NCBI RefSeq assembly: GCF_020554865.1
Contig: NZ_JAJCIC010000005.1
Span: 124,001-188,000, forward strand
Length of the DNA: 64,000 bases
Direction of reading: 5' to 3'
Origin: Lacrimispora sp. 210928-DFI.3.58
GTDB lineage: Bacteria > Bacillota > Clostridia > Lachnospirales > Lachnospiraceae
The notes under the pieces: generated by a model
Databases searched by the model: none
The model's input: only the letters and a program-made list of their open reading frames with translations
Told to the model about the DNA's origin: nothing
Made by a program: the position numbers and the translations under genes
Shown: positions 1 through 8,603 of the stretch, one piece after another
How the letters are laid out: every line of letters starts with the position of its first letter
Position numbering within the stretch: position 1 is the stretch's first letter

Positions 1-1130
1 TCAGGACAGATGACGGAAACTACTATGCATTCCCATTCATCAGAGGTGATGAGAGACTGTGCTATACCATTGGACCTATGCTGCGTGCAGACTGGCTGGA
101 GAAGGTGGGCTTAGAGATTCCGACTACCATTGATGAATGGCATACCGTGCTGACAGCATTTAAGGAAGAGATGGGTGCTACTGCCCCCTTCTGCCCGGAG
201 TATACACGTTTGGACCTGATGGAAGCAGATCCCTTTATGGCAGCCTATAATATAGGAAAAAATTTCTATGTGGATGATAACGGAGTGGTACAGTACGGCG
301 GTGTCCAGGAAGGGTACAGGCAGTATCTGGAGACCATGCATCAGTGGTACAGCGAGGGACTGATCGACAGGGATCTGGCTACTTTGAAGTTTGACCAGGT
401 AAATGCGAAGATGACAAACGGAAGTGCCGGAGCGACCATCGGATTTACAGGAAGCTATATGGGAACATGGATGAATGCGGCAACAGCCACAAATCCCGAT
501 TATCTGCTGGTAGCAGCACCGTTCCCAACAGTAGAAAAGGGTGCATTTCCTGAGTTTGGATACATGAGCGGCCAGTATTCAGGCAGGGCATCTACGGCCA
601 TCACCACATCCTGTAAGGATGTAGAGCGTGTGGCAAGGCTGCTTGACTATGCATACGGCGAAGAGGGACATATGTTCTTTAACTTTGGTATCGAGGGCGA
701 GTCTTACAATATGGTAGACGGAGAGCCGGTATACTCTGACTGGGTAATGAACAATCCCGATGGATGGCCAGTATCACAGGCAATGTCCGCCTACATAAGA
801 GGCAATACAAACGGCCCCTTTGTCCAGGATTACAGATATCTGATGCAGTATTATGCATTAGACTGCCAGAAGAACACGCCAGAGGTCTGGAACAGCAATA
901 TAAGGAAACACGTTCTTCCTCCAATCACCCCGACTTCGGATGAGAGCCGTGAGATGTCCGCTATTGTCAACGAGATCACGACTTACCGTGATGAGATGGC
1001 TCTTAAGTATATTCTTGGAAACGAGAGTCTGGATACCTTTGATGAGTATGTACAGAATATCAAAAATATGGGTCTGGACAGGGCACTGGAGATACAGAAT
1101 GGAGCATTAGAGCGTTATAATGCCCGCTAA
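1..1130 (+). CDS. Extracellular solute-binding protein of a sugar ABC importer, 5' truncated by window edge
   Basis: The open frame enters from base 3 and reads into the window edge, so the lipoprotein signal and N-terminal lobe are missing; about 375 residues remain. The visible part begins with DGNYYAFPF and continues through LRADWLEKVG, a segment typical of family 1 (LipO-like) oligosaccharide-binding lipoproteins. The protein would sit on the outer face of the membrane and hand an oligosaccharide to the two permeases that follow. A hairpin-plus-T-run follows the stop, so this gene may be expressed above the permeases. The next eight genes are glycan-degrading and sugar-acid genes, which makes an acidic glycan fragment the likely ligand. 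That ligand is inferred from context only. Confidence 0.85.
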   Translation, partial: RTDDGNYYAFPFIRGDERLCYTIGPMLRADWLEKVGLEIPTTIDEWHTVLTAFKEEMGATAPFCPEYTRLDLMEADPFMAAYNIGKNFYVDDNGVVQYGGVQEGYRQYLETMHQWYSEGLIDRDLATLKFDQVNAKMTNGSAGATIGFTGSYMGTWMNAATATNPDYLLVAAPFPTVEKGAFPEFGYMSGQYSGRASTAITTSCKDVERVARLLDYAYGEEGHMFFNFGIEGESYNMVDGEPVYSDWVMNNPDGWPVSQAMSAYIRGNTNGPFVQDYRYLMQYYALDCQKNTPEVWNSNIRKHVLPPITPTSDESREMSAIVNEITTYRDEMALKYILGNESLDTFDEYVQNIKNMGLDRALEIQNGALERYNAR

Positions 1131-1142
1131 GGACAAAAGTGG

Positions 1143-1183
1143 AGGCGCCGTGAATATTGATAACAATGTTGCGGCGCCTTTTT
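1143..1183 (+). terminator. Hairpin with T-run between binding-protein and permease genes
   Basis: AGGCGCCG (1143-1150) is the exact reverse complement of CGGCGCCT (1172-1179) and a T-run follows. The structure lies inside an apparent operon, 93 bases before the first permease start, so it probably acts as a partial terminator. It may also protect the 3' end of the binding-protein mRNA. Confidence 0.7.
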
Positions 1184-1223
1184 GCAGCTTTTTGCTGCGG
1201 TACAGAATAAAGGAGGATTCCTA

Positions 1224-2141
1224 ATGGATCATAATTTTATGTATCGGGTAAAAAAGGATTGGATCAGAAACTGGTCGCTGTATGTGCTGGTGCTGCCGGT
1301 TGTGCTGTTTTTTATCCTTTTTAACTACAGGCCCATGTACGGAGCTGTTATTGCATTTAAGGATTACACGCCTGCCCAGGGGATCGCAGACAGCGAGTGG
1401 GTAGGCCTTGCCAACTTTACCCGTTTTTTTAAGAGCGTTTACTGTGGAAGACTGATCAAGAATACGCTGCTGCTCAGCATCTATAACCTGATCTTTGGAT
1501 TTCCGGCTCCCATTATCCTTGCACTTCTTCTGAATGAGGTCAGGAACGCGAAGTTTAAGAGCCTGGCGCAGACAGCAACCTATCTTCCGCACTTTATTTC
1601 CATGATCGTAGTTACCGGTATGCTGACAGACTTCAGCCTTACCACCGGATTGTTTAATGACATCATTGAGCTCTTGGGAGGAGAGCGCCTTTCCCTTCTT
1701 CAGGAGCCGGGGCTGTACAGAACGATCTATGTGGCGTCTGCCATCTGGCAGGAGGTGGGCTGGGGTTCCATTATTTATTTATCTGCACTTTCCGGCGTTG
1801 ACAGCCAGCTTTATGAGGCAGCACAGATAGACGGTGCAGGAAAATGGAAGCAGCTGATCCATGTAACCCTTCCGGCCATTGCACCAACTATTATCATCAT
1901 GCTGATTCTGAAAATGGGAACACTGATGAACATGGGCTATGAAAAGACCATCCTTCTCTACAATCCATCAACCTATGAGACAGCAGATATCATTTCCTCC
2001 TATATTTACCGCGTAGGTCTGCTGGAGCAGGATTGGAGCTATTCTACAGCAATCGGTCTGTTCAACTCATTTATTAACCTGGGCCTGCTTCTTGTCGCCA
2101 ATAAATTGTCAAAGAGATTCAGCGAAACAAGCCTGTGGTAA
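1224..2141 (+). CDS. ABC sugar importer permease (LplB-like)
   Basis: A 305-residue inner-membrane permease of the CUT1 carbohydrate importer type. The start at 1224 (MDHNFMYRVKK) is chosen because AGGAGG lies seven bases upstream; an upstream ATG at 1182 lies in the terminator tail and has no ribosome site. Six hydrophobic stretches are visible, beginning near residue 16 (LYVLVLPVVLFFILF). The cytoplasmic EAA loop reads EAAQIDGAGKW near residue 210, the contact with the ATPase. It resembles LplB-type permeases that pair with a LipO binding protein. No ATPase is encoded nearby, which is usual for this class, where one MsmX-like ATPase serves several importers. Confidence 0.9.
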   Translation: MDHNFMYRVKKDWIRNWSLYVLVLPVVLFFILFNYRPMYGAVIAFKDYTPAQGIADSEWVGLANFTRFFKSVYCGRLIKNTLLLSIYNLIFGFPAPIILALLLNEVRNAKFKSLAQTATYLPHFISMIVVTGMLTDFSLTTGLFNDIIELLGGERLSLLQEPGLYRTIYVASAIWQEVGWGSIIYLSALSGVDSQLYEAAQIDGAGKWKQLIHVTLPAIAPTIIIMLILKMGTLMNMGYEKTILLYNPSTYETADIISSYIYRVGLLEQDWSYSTAIGLFNSFINLGLLLVANKLSKRFSETSLW

Positions 2142-2153
2142 GGGAGGATGGAA

Positions 2154-3035
2154 ATGAAAGTAAAAAGGTCAAGAGGAGAGAGGATATTCTCTGTATGTAA
2201 CTATATTATCCTGTCAGTGATAGTGGTGGTTTGTTTTTATCCTGTGTGGTATGTGGGAGTGGCGTCCTTCAGTGACAGCAACCTGCTGTCCCAGCATACG
2301 GGCGTATTGTTTAAGTCCCTGGGTTTCAGCTTAGATGCATATAAAAGGGTATTTGCAAACCCTATGATCAGCAGGGGATATATGAACACACTGTTCATCC
2401 TGACAGTGGGCGTTGTCCTGGATATCTTTATGACATCTCTGGGAGCGTATTTCCTGTCAAGAAAGCGTGTGATGTTTAAGAAGCCCATTATGATGTTTAT
2501 CATGTTCACCATGTTCTTTTCCGGAGGCATGATCCCATTTTACCTGAATCTGCAGAAACTGCATCTGACAAACACATTGTGGGGCCTGATCCTTCCGTTT
2601 ATGATCAATACATACAACCTGGTGATCTTAAGGACCTCCTTTGAGAGCATCCCGGAAAGTTTGATCGAGGCAGCGCAGATAGACGGTGCAGGCCATCTGA
2701 CCATATTAATGCAGATCGTGCTGCCCCTGTCAAAGGCGATCCTGGCAGTTATGGTGCTGTATTACGGCGTAAGCATCTGGAACTCCTGGTTCTGGGCTTC
2801 TGCCATCATCCGAAACAGAGAGATGTACCCGCTGCAGGTTATTTTGAGAGAGATCCTGATGCAGAATGATGTAACCTCCATGGCAACAGGCGTAGGAGCC
2901 AGCGATCAGGAGTCGGTAGCCATGACGATCAAGTACGCGACCATCATGGTGGCAACGATCCCGATCCTTTTCGTTTATCCATTCCTGCAGAAGTATTTTG
3001 CAAAGGGTACTATGGTGGGCGCTGTAAAAGAATAA
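2154..3035 (+). CDS. ABC sugar importer permease (YtcP-like)
   Basis: Second CUT1 permease, 293 residues, partner of the preceding one. The start at 2154 gives a six-base gap from GGAGG (2143-2147). The ATG at 2148 directly abuts that ribosome site and is less likely. The usual six membrane segments are present, beginning with NYIILSVIVVVCFYPVWY. The EAA loop is EAAQIDGAGHLTILMQIVLP, matching the loop of the first permease, and the C-terminus is the typical KGTMVGAVKE. Only 12 bases separate it from the upstream gene, so the two are surely cotranscribed. Confidence 0.9.
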   Translation: MKVKRSRGERIFSVCNYIILSVIVVVCFYPVWYVGVASFSDSNLLSQHTGVLFKSLGFSLDAYKRVFANPMISRGYMNTLFILTVGVVLDIFMTSLGAYFLSRKRVMFKKPIMMFIMFTMFFSGGMIPFYLNLQKLHLTNTLWGLILPFMINTYNLVILRTSFESIPESLIEAAQIDGAGHLTILMQIVLPLSKAILAVMVLYYGVSIWNSWFWASAIIRNREMYPLQVILREILMQNDVTSMATGVGASDQESVAMTIKYATIMVATIPILFVYPFLQKYFAKGTMVGAVKE

Positions 3036-3064
3036 CAGGAAAATAAATGCGAGGAGTACGTTTC

Positions 3065-4171
3065 ATGGAAAAGAGATTACAGGAAATTTATGAAAAAATC
3101 GACCGGAAGCTGCAGGCAGAATGTGCCCGTCTGGGAGACCGGATCCCTTATATTCCGGAGGATGGCCAGTATAAGACAGACATGAGAGAGGAGAACAGGG
3201 CCTTCTGGACAAATGGCTTCTGGGCAGGCATGCTGTGGCAGATGTACAACTGCACCAAAAATCCGTTATATAAGAAAACTGCGGAATATTCCGAGCTGTC
3301 CTTTGATAAGGCAATGGAAGAATTTGTCGGGCTTCATCATGATGTAGGCTTCCAGTTCCTTCACACGGCTGTGGCGGATTACCGCCTGACAGGAAACCCA
3401 AAATCCAAGACCAGAGCCCTTCATGCTGCGGGTATGCTGGCAGGGCGTTATAATCCTTCCGGAAAATTCATCCGGGCGTGGAACAAGGATATGACAGGCT
3501 GGATGATCATTGACTGTTTGATGAACATCCCGCTGCTGTTCTGGGCCACCGAGGAGACAGGGGATCCGAGATTTGCCTATATTGCAAATGAGCATGCCCA
3601 TACGGCTATGCGTTATCTGTTAAGGGCTGACGGCTCCTGCAACCACATTGGAGTGCTGGATCCTGTCACCGGTGAAGGACTGGAATTCCCGGCAGGACAG
3701 GGCTATGCATCCGGCTCCTCCTGGAGCAGGGGACAGTCCTGGGCGATCTATGGCTTTGCCTTAGCTGCGCTTCATGCTGACAAAAAGGAATATCTGGATG
3801 CGGCAAAGCAGGTAGCACATTATTTTATTGCCAATGTGTGCAGGACAGGATATGTATCTTATCTTGATTTCCGCTCTCCGAAGGAACCGGTCTGCTGGGA
3901 TACCACAGCGACAGCCTGTGCGGCCTGCGGCCTTCTGCAGATCGCGGACATGGTGCCTGAACTGGAAAAAGATCTGTACCGTGACTGCGCAGTGGATATG
4001 CTGATGGCGCTGGAGGAAAAGCATTGTGACTGGGATCCTTACCGCGACGGCATTGTCCAGAATGGCTCTGTGGCTTATAACCGCCAGATGCATGTTCCGA
4101 TCATCTACGGTGATTATTTCTTTGTGGAAGGGATCCTGCGGCTGATGGGAAAAGAATTTATGATTTGGTAA
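3065..4171 (+). CDS. GH88 unsaturated glucuronyl hydrolase
   Basis: A 368-residue cytoplasmic protein without a signal peptide, matching glycoside hydrolase family 88 in length and motifs. GH88 enzymes hydrate the double bond of 4,5-unsaturated uronic acids left by polysaccharide lyases, releasing the sugar from lyase-generated oligosaccharides. Seen here: WTNGFWAGMLW near the N-terminus, the HHDVGF segment holding the first conserved Asp, the GWMIIDCLMN segment holding the second, and SSWSRGQSWAIYGF in the second half. The start at 3065 is eight bases after GAGGAG; an in-frame ATG at 3047 has no ribosome site. Its place after the permeases suggests that imported glycosaminoglycan- or pectin-derived unsaturated oligosaccharides are its substrate. 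GH105 is a less likely alternative. Confidence 0.85.
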   Translation: MEKRLQEIYEKIDRKLQAECARLGDRIPYIPEDGQYKTDMREENRAFWTNGFWAGMLWQMYNCTKNPLYKKTAEYSELSFDKAMEEFVGLHHDVGFQFLHTAVADYRLTGNPKSKTRALHAAGMLAGRYNPSGKFIRAWNKDMTGWMIIDCLMNIPLLFWATEETGDPRFAYIANEHAHTAMRYLLRADGSCNHIGVLDPVTGEGLEFPAGQGYASGSSWSRGQSWAIYGFALAALHADKKEYLDAAKQVAHYFIANVCRTGYVSYLDFRSPKEPVCWDTTATACAACGLLQIADMVPELEKDLYRDCAVDMLMALEEKHCDWDPYRDGIVQNGSVAYNRQMHVPIIYGDYFFVEGILRLMGKEFMIW

Positions 4172-4190
4172 TTGGAGCGAGGAGAGAAAA

Positions 4191-5996
4191 ATGGCGTATT
4201 TGGAAAAGTGGAGAGGCAGGGCATTAAAAGACAGATGCGATATGGCGGAGCTGTTTCTGGATATCATCCGCCCCTTGAAGGGGTATTTCAGTCCAGGACA
4301 CGCCTGGCTGAAGGTGGGCTATACAAAGGCTCATTACGGCGAAAAGGCAGCGAGAATGGAGGGCTTTGCCAGGCTGCTCTGGGGGCTTGGACCTTTATGG
4401 GCCCAGGAGAATGAGGACCTGCCGAAAGATCTGCGGGAGGAAGCAGACGGATGGAGGGTATTTTACTTAGAAGGGATCATTTACGGAACAGATCCCGGCA
4501 ATGAGGAATATTGGGGAGAGCTGCTGGATTTTGACCAGAAAATGGTGGAGATGGCTTCTGTCGCTTCAGCGGTCTGCCTGGCGCCTGAAAAGCTCTGGGG
4601 AGAGCTCACAGCGAACCAGCAGGAGAATTTTTACCGCTGGTTTAACCAGATCAATGAACGCGAGGTCCATTCTAATAACTGGAGATATTTCCGCATTTTA
4701 GTCAATACCATGTGGAGGAAGCTGGGGCTTCCTTGGAATGAAGAGCGGATGAAGGAAGACAGGGCCCTGATCGAAAGCTTTTATACTCAGAAGGGCTGGT
4801 ATTACGATGGGGTGAAGACTCAGGTGGATTACTATATCCCCTTTGCCATTCAGTTCTATGGGCTTTTGTTTTCCAGGTTTATGAAGGAGGAGGAGCCGGA
4901 GTATTGCAGCGTTTTAAGGGAACGTGCTGCCGAGTTCTCAAAGGAGTTTGTTTATTGGTTTGCCGGAGACGGAAGCGAGATCCCCTTTGGAAGAAGCCTT
5001 ACTTACCGTTTTGCCCACAGCGCATTTTTCTCTGCCATAGGCTTTGCAGAGAATGAGGGCGTGGGATACGGAGTTATGAAGACTCTGCTCTTAAGAAATC
5101 TTAGCCAGTGGATGAATATGCCGATTTTTGATAATGCAGGTGTCCTGACCATTGGCTATGGATATCCCAATCTGATTATGAGCGACCGGTATAATGCGCC
5201 GGGTTCTCCTTATTGGGGACTGAAGGCATTTTACTCCCTGGCCCTTCCGGCGGACCATCCCTTCTGGACTGCGCCTGAGGAGGAGTATGCATATGAGCCG
5301 CTAAAGCTCTTGACAGAGCCCCATATGCTGGTATCACACACACAGGGCGATCATGTGCAGGCCTTTGTCACAGGACAGAAGGGAAAATGCTTTGGCTGTA
5401 GTGATGCCAAATATGAAAAATTCGTTTATTCCAATAAGTTCGGGTTCAGTGTGTCAAGAGGAGCCAGCCTGGTGGAGGGAGCTTTTGACAGCACACTGGC
5501 TGTTTCGTTGGCAGATGATGACCACTACCGTGTGAGAAGAGGGGTGGAAGAGTATCAGGTGACGGAGCATATGCTGTGGATGAAATACACGATCATGCCG
5601 GGTGTGAAGGTGGAGACCACGATTGTTCCCAGCGGTCCCTGGCACTTGCGTATCCACCAGATCGAGAATGAGATGGCCATCGATATTGCAGACGGAGGCT
5701 ATGCCATTGCAACAGAGCCAGAGGACGCGGTCATCGGAACAGCTTCAGGGCGGTATAACGGCGAAGGCATCCGTATGGTTGATAAGGGGCTCTTTGTGGA
5801 GCGCGACTGGGGTAAAAGCGGCATCATAAGCCTGTCCGGCGGCACAGCAGAGGCTGTCAGGGTGTTAGCCAATACCAATCTGCTCTGCCCGCTGACAGTG
5901 ATACCTATGATGAAGCAGAGGCTGGAGCCCGGAAAGAATACGGTCATTACCTTGGTATATGGAGAGCCGAAAAGGGCAGAAAGCGAGAAAAATTAA
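4191..5996 (+). CDS. DUF2264 family protein
   Basis: A 601-residue protein recognised as DUF2264 from its N-terminal half: LFLDIIRPLKGYFSPGHA, RMEGFARLLWGLGPLWA, and the NNWRYFRILVN and QVDYYIPFAIQFYG segments. The fold is expected to be an alpha/alpha toroid followed by a beta-rich C-terminal part, as in polysaccharide lyase or hydrolase families. The reaction is not established. No signal peptide is present, so it acts in the cytoplasm on imported material. GAGGAGAG lies before the start, and the stop is contiguous with the ATG of the next gene. Its position beside a GH88 enzyme makes a role in processing acidic oligosaccharides likely. Confidence 0.8.
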   Translation: MAYLEKWRGRALKDRCDMAELFLDIIRPLKGYFSPGHAWLKVGYTKAHYGEKAARMEGFARLLWGLGPLWAQENEDLPKDLREEADGWRVFYLEGIIYGTDPGNEEYWGELLDFDQKMVEMASVASAVCLAPEKLWGELTANQQENFYRWFNQINEREVHSNNWRYFRILVNTMWRKLGLPWNEERMKEDRALIESFYTQKGWYYDGVKTQVDYYIPFAIQFYGLLFSRFMKEEEPEYCSVLRERAAEFSKEFVYWFAGDGSEIPFGRSLTYRFAHSAFFSAIGFAENEGVGYGVMKTLLLRNLSQWMNMPIFDNAGVLTIGYGYPNLIMSDRYNAPGSPYWGLKAFYSLALPADHPFWTAPEEEYAYEPLKLLTEPHMLVSHTQGDHVQAFVTGQKGKCFGCSDAKYEKFVYSNKFGFSVSRGASLVEGAFDSTLAVSLADDDHYRVRRGVEEYQVTEHMLWMKYTIMPGVKVETTIVPSGPWHLRIHQIENEMAIDIADGGYAIATEPEDAVIGTASGRYNGEGIRMVDKGLFVERDWGKSGIISLSGGTAEAVRVLANTNLLCPLTVIPMMKQRLEPGKNTVITLVYGEPKRAESEKN

Positions 5997-6788
5997 ATGA
6001 AAACATTGATCACAGTGAGGGACAGGGAAGGTAATAATAAGGCCTGGGCAGAAGGCGGGCATCAGGCCGTGCTGGCCTGGAGTGGGGAGTATGAAGAAGG
6101 GGACCAGATCCTGTTCGAGGTTTCAGAAGCCGGGAGCTTTTATGTGATCCGGGTGGATGATACGATGGATGAGGCCTTTGTCTATCTGACAGAGAAGGTG
6201 CTGGTATATGACATTCCCTTTGAGGAAAAGAAGACCTCCTACAATCCGAAGGCCTTTACAGGGGAGCGCCATTATCTCACGCTCCGCAGGGCGGAGGACT
6301 ATGAGATATCTGCCTACAAAAACCTGGCAAAGAATGTGCTGGACCAGCATGGAGACAGGGGATGCTTTCCCCATGCCTGGGCTAATGTGGAGACCAGGGG
6401 AGAGGCTGTGTTTGCAGCCCGCAATGCCATAGACGGAGTGGTGGCAAATCTTTCTCATGGAAAGTGGCCCTATGAGTCCTGGGGTATCAACAGACAGGAT
6501 GATGCCCAGATTACATTGGAATTCGGGCGTTCTGTGGATATGGACAAGATTGTGCTTTATACCAGGGCAGATTTCCCCCATGACAACTGGTGGGAACAGG
6601 TTACGCTCACCTTTTCCGATGGAACCTCTGTGGACTGGAGACTGGAGAAGCAGGTGGAACCACATGTGCTGAAGATGAAGAAGCAGGGGATACAGTGGAT
6701 CCGCCTTGAAAAGCTGATAAAGGCAGATGACCCTTCACCGTTTCCGGCATTGACACAGCTGGAGGTCTACGGAACGGAAGCAGAGTAA
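5997..6788 (+). CDS. Hypothetical protein with discoidin/galactose-binding-like C-terminal half
   Basis: A 263-residue protein of unknown function. The first ~100 residues are beta-rich with no recognised motif. The second half (from about residue 130) reads AARNAIDGVVAN, then WGINRQDDAQITLEFG, then VDMDKIVLYTRADFPHD. This is the usual progression of an F5/8 type C (discoidin) jelly-roll: 'a-x-nAiDG', then 'w...W', then 'l.idLG....i..i.ly'. It has no signal peptide. Its ATG starts on the base after the stop of the DUF2264 gene, so translation is probably coupled and the two products may work together. An accessory carbohydrate-binding role is inferred. Confidence 0.65.
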   Translation: MKTLITVRDREGNNKAWAEGGHQAVLAWSGEYEEGDQILFEVSEAGSFYVIRVDDTMDEAFVYLTEKVLVYDIPFEEKKTSYNPKAFTGERHYLTLRRAEDYEISAYKNLAKNVLDQHGDRGCFPHAWANVETRGEAVFAARNAIDGVVANLSHGKWPYESWGINRQDDAQITLEFGRSVDMDKIVLYTRADFPHDNWWEQVTLTFSDGTSVDWRLEKQVEPHVLKMKKQGIQWIRLEKLIKADDPSPFPALTQLEVYGTEAE

Positions 6789-6824
6789 TGTTCAAAAATG
6801 CTGATATGATCGGAGGTAATAGAA

Positions 6825-7775
6825 ATGTTATATACAAAGCTGGGCAATACAGGGATCGAGGTTTCGGTTCTGGGAATGGGCGGACACGAATATCTTCCCA
6901 ACGGAAAATCCAGGGGCTTTAATGAAAATCTGAAACGGAGCACAACGCCGGGAGAGATCTTCGAGGGCTTTGGAGACAAGAACCGTCTGGAGGTATTAAA
7001 GGAGGCATACGATCAAGGGATCAATTTCTTTGATGTGACCCAAGATTCGGAGAAGGAGGCATTGGGAAGAAATTTAAAGCAGCTGCCGCCTCCTCATGAA
7101 ATCTATGTACAGACCAGGCCGGAGGGAATGGTCTACACCTATGATCCTTTTAATAAAAAGATGGGAGAGCTGGAGACTCTCAGGGCAGAGGCACAGAGGA
7201 TCTTAAAGCTCATTCAGAGAGAGACCATTGACTTTTTTAATATCGCACCTATGAAATGCGCATTTGAGCATGACCCGGAGTATCTGGAAAAGCTGGGACA
7301 TAATATCAGGACCTTAAAGAAGGAGGGGCTCATCCGCTTTGCCTGCGCAGATACATTTTCGGGCGAGGAGACCTACCTTAAGATGATCGAGTCAGGGTAT
7401 TTTGATGTGGTCTATATTAACTTTAATTTTGCAGATTACCAGGCTACCAGGAAGGTACTTAAGGCGGCAAAGGACAGGAACATGGGCGTAGTCACCAGAG
7501 AGGCCTATATGAAGGGACAGCTGTTCCATATGGCAAAGGAGGCCCAGATGCAGGATATCCCTGCCCTGTCAGATGCGGCCCTCAGATGGTCTCTTGCCCA
7601 GGAAGGCGTAAATATGGTGGTCTATGGAACAGGCAAGATCAGCCATCTTAGAGGGGCAGCAAAGGCTTTGGGAAGCGCCTATACGCCGGAGGATGAAAAG
7701 CTCATCGAAGAGATAAAGAAAACAAACCTGTACAAGGAATATGAGGCAAAGAAAACAAAAGAATTCCTGGCATAA
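6825..7775 (+). CDS. Aldo/keto reductase-fold protein with degenerate catalytic tetrad
   Basis: A 316-residue protein with the N-terminal MLYTKLGNTGIEVSVLGMGG of aldo/keto reductases and the C-terminal nucleotide-site helix region (VVYGTGKISHL). In standard members the tetrad is Asp-Tyr-Lys-His. Here Asp70 is kept (FFDVTQDSE), but the Tyr position is Ser75, the Lys position (normally in TK) is Arg98 (VQTRPEG), and the region that normally holds the His reads FFNIAPMK. These equivalences are by eye. The protein may bind NAD(P)H without classical reduction, or use a different chemistry on a uronate-derived sugar. It sits 36 bases after the discoidin-like gene and 36 before the aldolase gene, with GGAGG upstream. 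Confidence 0.8.
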   Translation: MLYTKLGNTGIEVSVLGMGGHEYLPNGKSRGFNENLKRSTTPGEIFEGFGDKNRLEVLKEAYDQGINFFDVTQDSEKEALGRNLKQLPPPHEIYVQTRPEGMVYTYDPFNKKMGELETLRAEAQRILKLIQRETIDFFNIAPMKCAFEHDPEYLEKLGHNIRTLKKEGLIRFACADTFSGEETYLKMIESGYFDVVYINFNFADYQATRKVLKAAKDRNMGVVTREAYMKGQLFHMAKEAQMQDIPALSDAALRWSLAQEGVNMVVYGTGKISHLRGAAKALGSAYTPEDEKLIEEIKKTNLYKEYEAKKTKEFLA

Positions 7776-7811
7776 CAGAAAACAGCAGAGTAAAAGGAGC
7801 AACGTAGAATC

Positions 7812-8603
7812 ATGGCAGAAGAATATTACAATGAAGTAAAGCGCAGATTGAAAAATAAGGGCAAGGTTTCTGCGGCCTGGCTTCACATGGCAAGCAATGT
7901 ATCGGCAGAAATTCTTGCAAATGCAGGCTTTGATGCACTTGTGATCGACGTGGAGCACTCTCCCGTGGATTATCAGACAATATTGAGCATGTGCCAGGCG
8001 ATCAAGGGGACAGGAGCCCTTCCGTTTGCAAGGGCTCCGTGGAATGATCTGATCGCTTTAAAGAGGATCTCAGACTGCGGCGTGATGGGAATCTCGGTGC
8101 CCTACGTAAACACGGCAGAGGAGGCCAGGGAGGCAGTAAAGCGTGTGAAGTATCCTCCGTTGGGTGTGAGAGGAATTGCAGGAAGCCCCAGGGCCTGCGG
8201 CTATGGCATGAACAGGGGACATTACCTGCAGCGGGCAAATGATGAAAATCTGGTGATGATCGCCATTGAGACGCCGGAGGGCATTAAAAATCTTCCTGAG
8301 ATCATGAAGATCGAAGATCTGGATGGTATCTTCATCGGCCCAATGGACCTTTCCACCTCCATGGGAATGATGGGACAGTTTGACCGGGAGGTATTTAAGG
8401 CAGCGATCAGGCAGATCGAGGATATCGTACTGCCATCGGATAAGTTTCTGGCTACGGTGGCCAATGACGCGGATGCTGCCCAGAAGCTGTATGATAAGGG
8501 CTATAATTTTGTGATCATGATGTCAGATGCCGTGGATCTGTCTAAAATGGCGGCAAAGACAGTGGAAACCTTTAAAAAGAATAATCCGGAGGTGTGCAGA
8601 TGA
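7812..8603 (+). CDS. HpcH/HpaI family aldolase
   Basis: A 263-residue class II (metal-dependent) pyruvate aldolase. Members cleave 2-keto-3-deoxy sugar acids or 4-hydroxy-2-oxo acids into pyruvate (or a related keto acid) and an aldehyde. Family signatures are the catalytic His in IDVEHSPVDY, the LGVRG loop, the metal-binding Glu in MIAIETPEG, and the FIGPMDLSTSMG segment with its Asp ligand. The stop overlaps the start of the isomerase gene (ATGA), so the two are translationally coupled. A related gene begins at 63270. Here it probably splits the keto-deoxy acid made from the uronic acid released by the GH88 enzyme. Confidence 0.88.
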   Translation: MAEEYYNEVKRRLKNKGKVSAAWLHMASNVSAEILANAGFDALVIDVEHSPVDYQTILSMCQAIKGTGALPFARAPWNDLIALKRISDCGVMGISVPYVNTAEEAREAVKRVKYPPLGVRGIAGSPRACGYGMNRGHYLQRANDENLVMIAIETPEGIKNLPEIMKIEDLDGIFIGPMDLSTSMGMMGQFDREVFKAAIRQIEDIVLPSDKFLATVANDADAAQKLYDKGYNFVIMMSDAVDLSKMAAKTVETFKKNNPEVCR

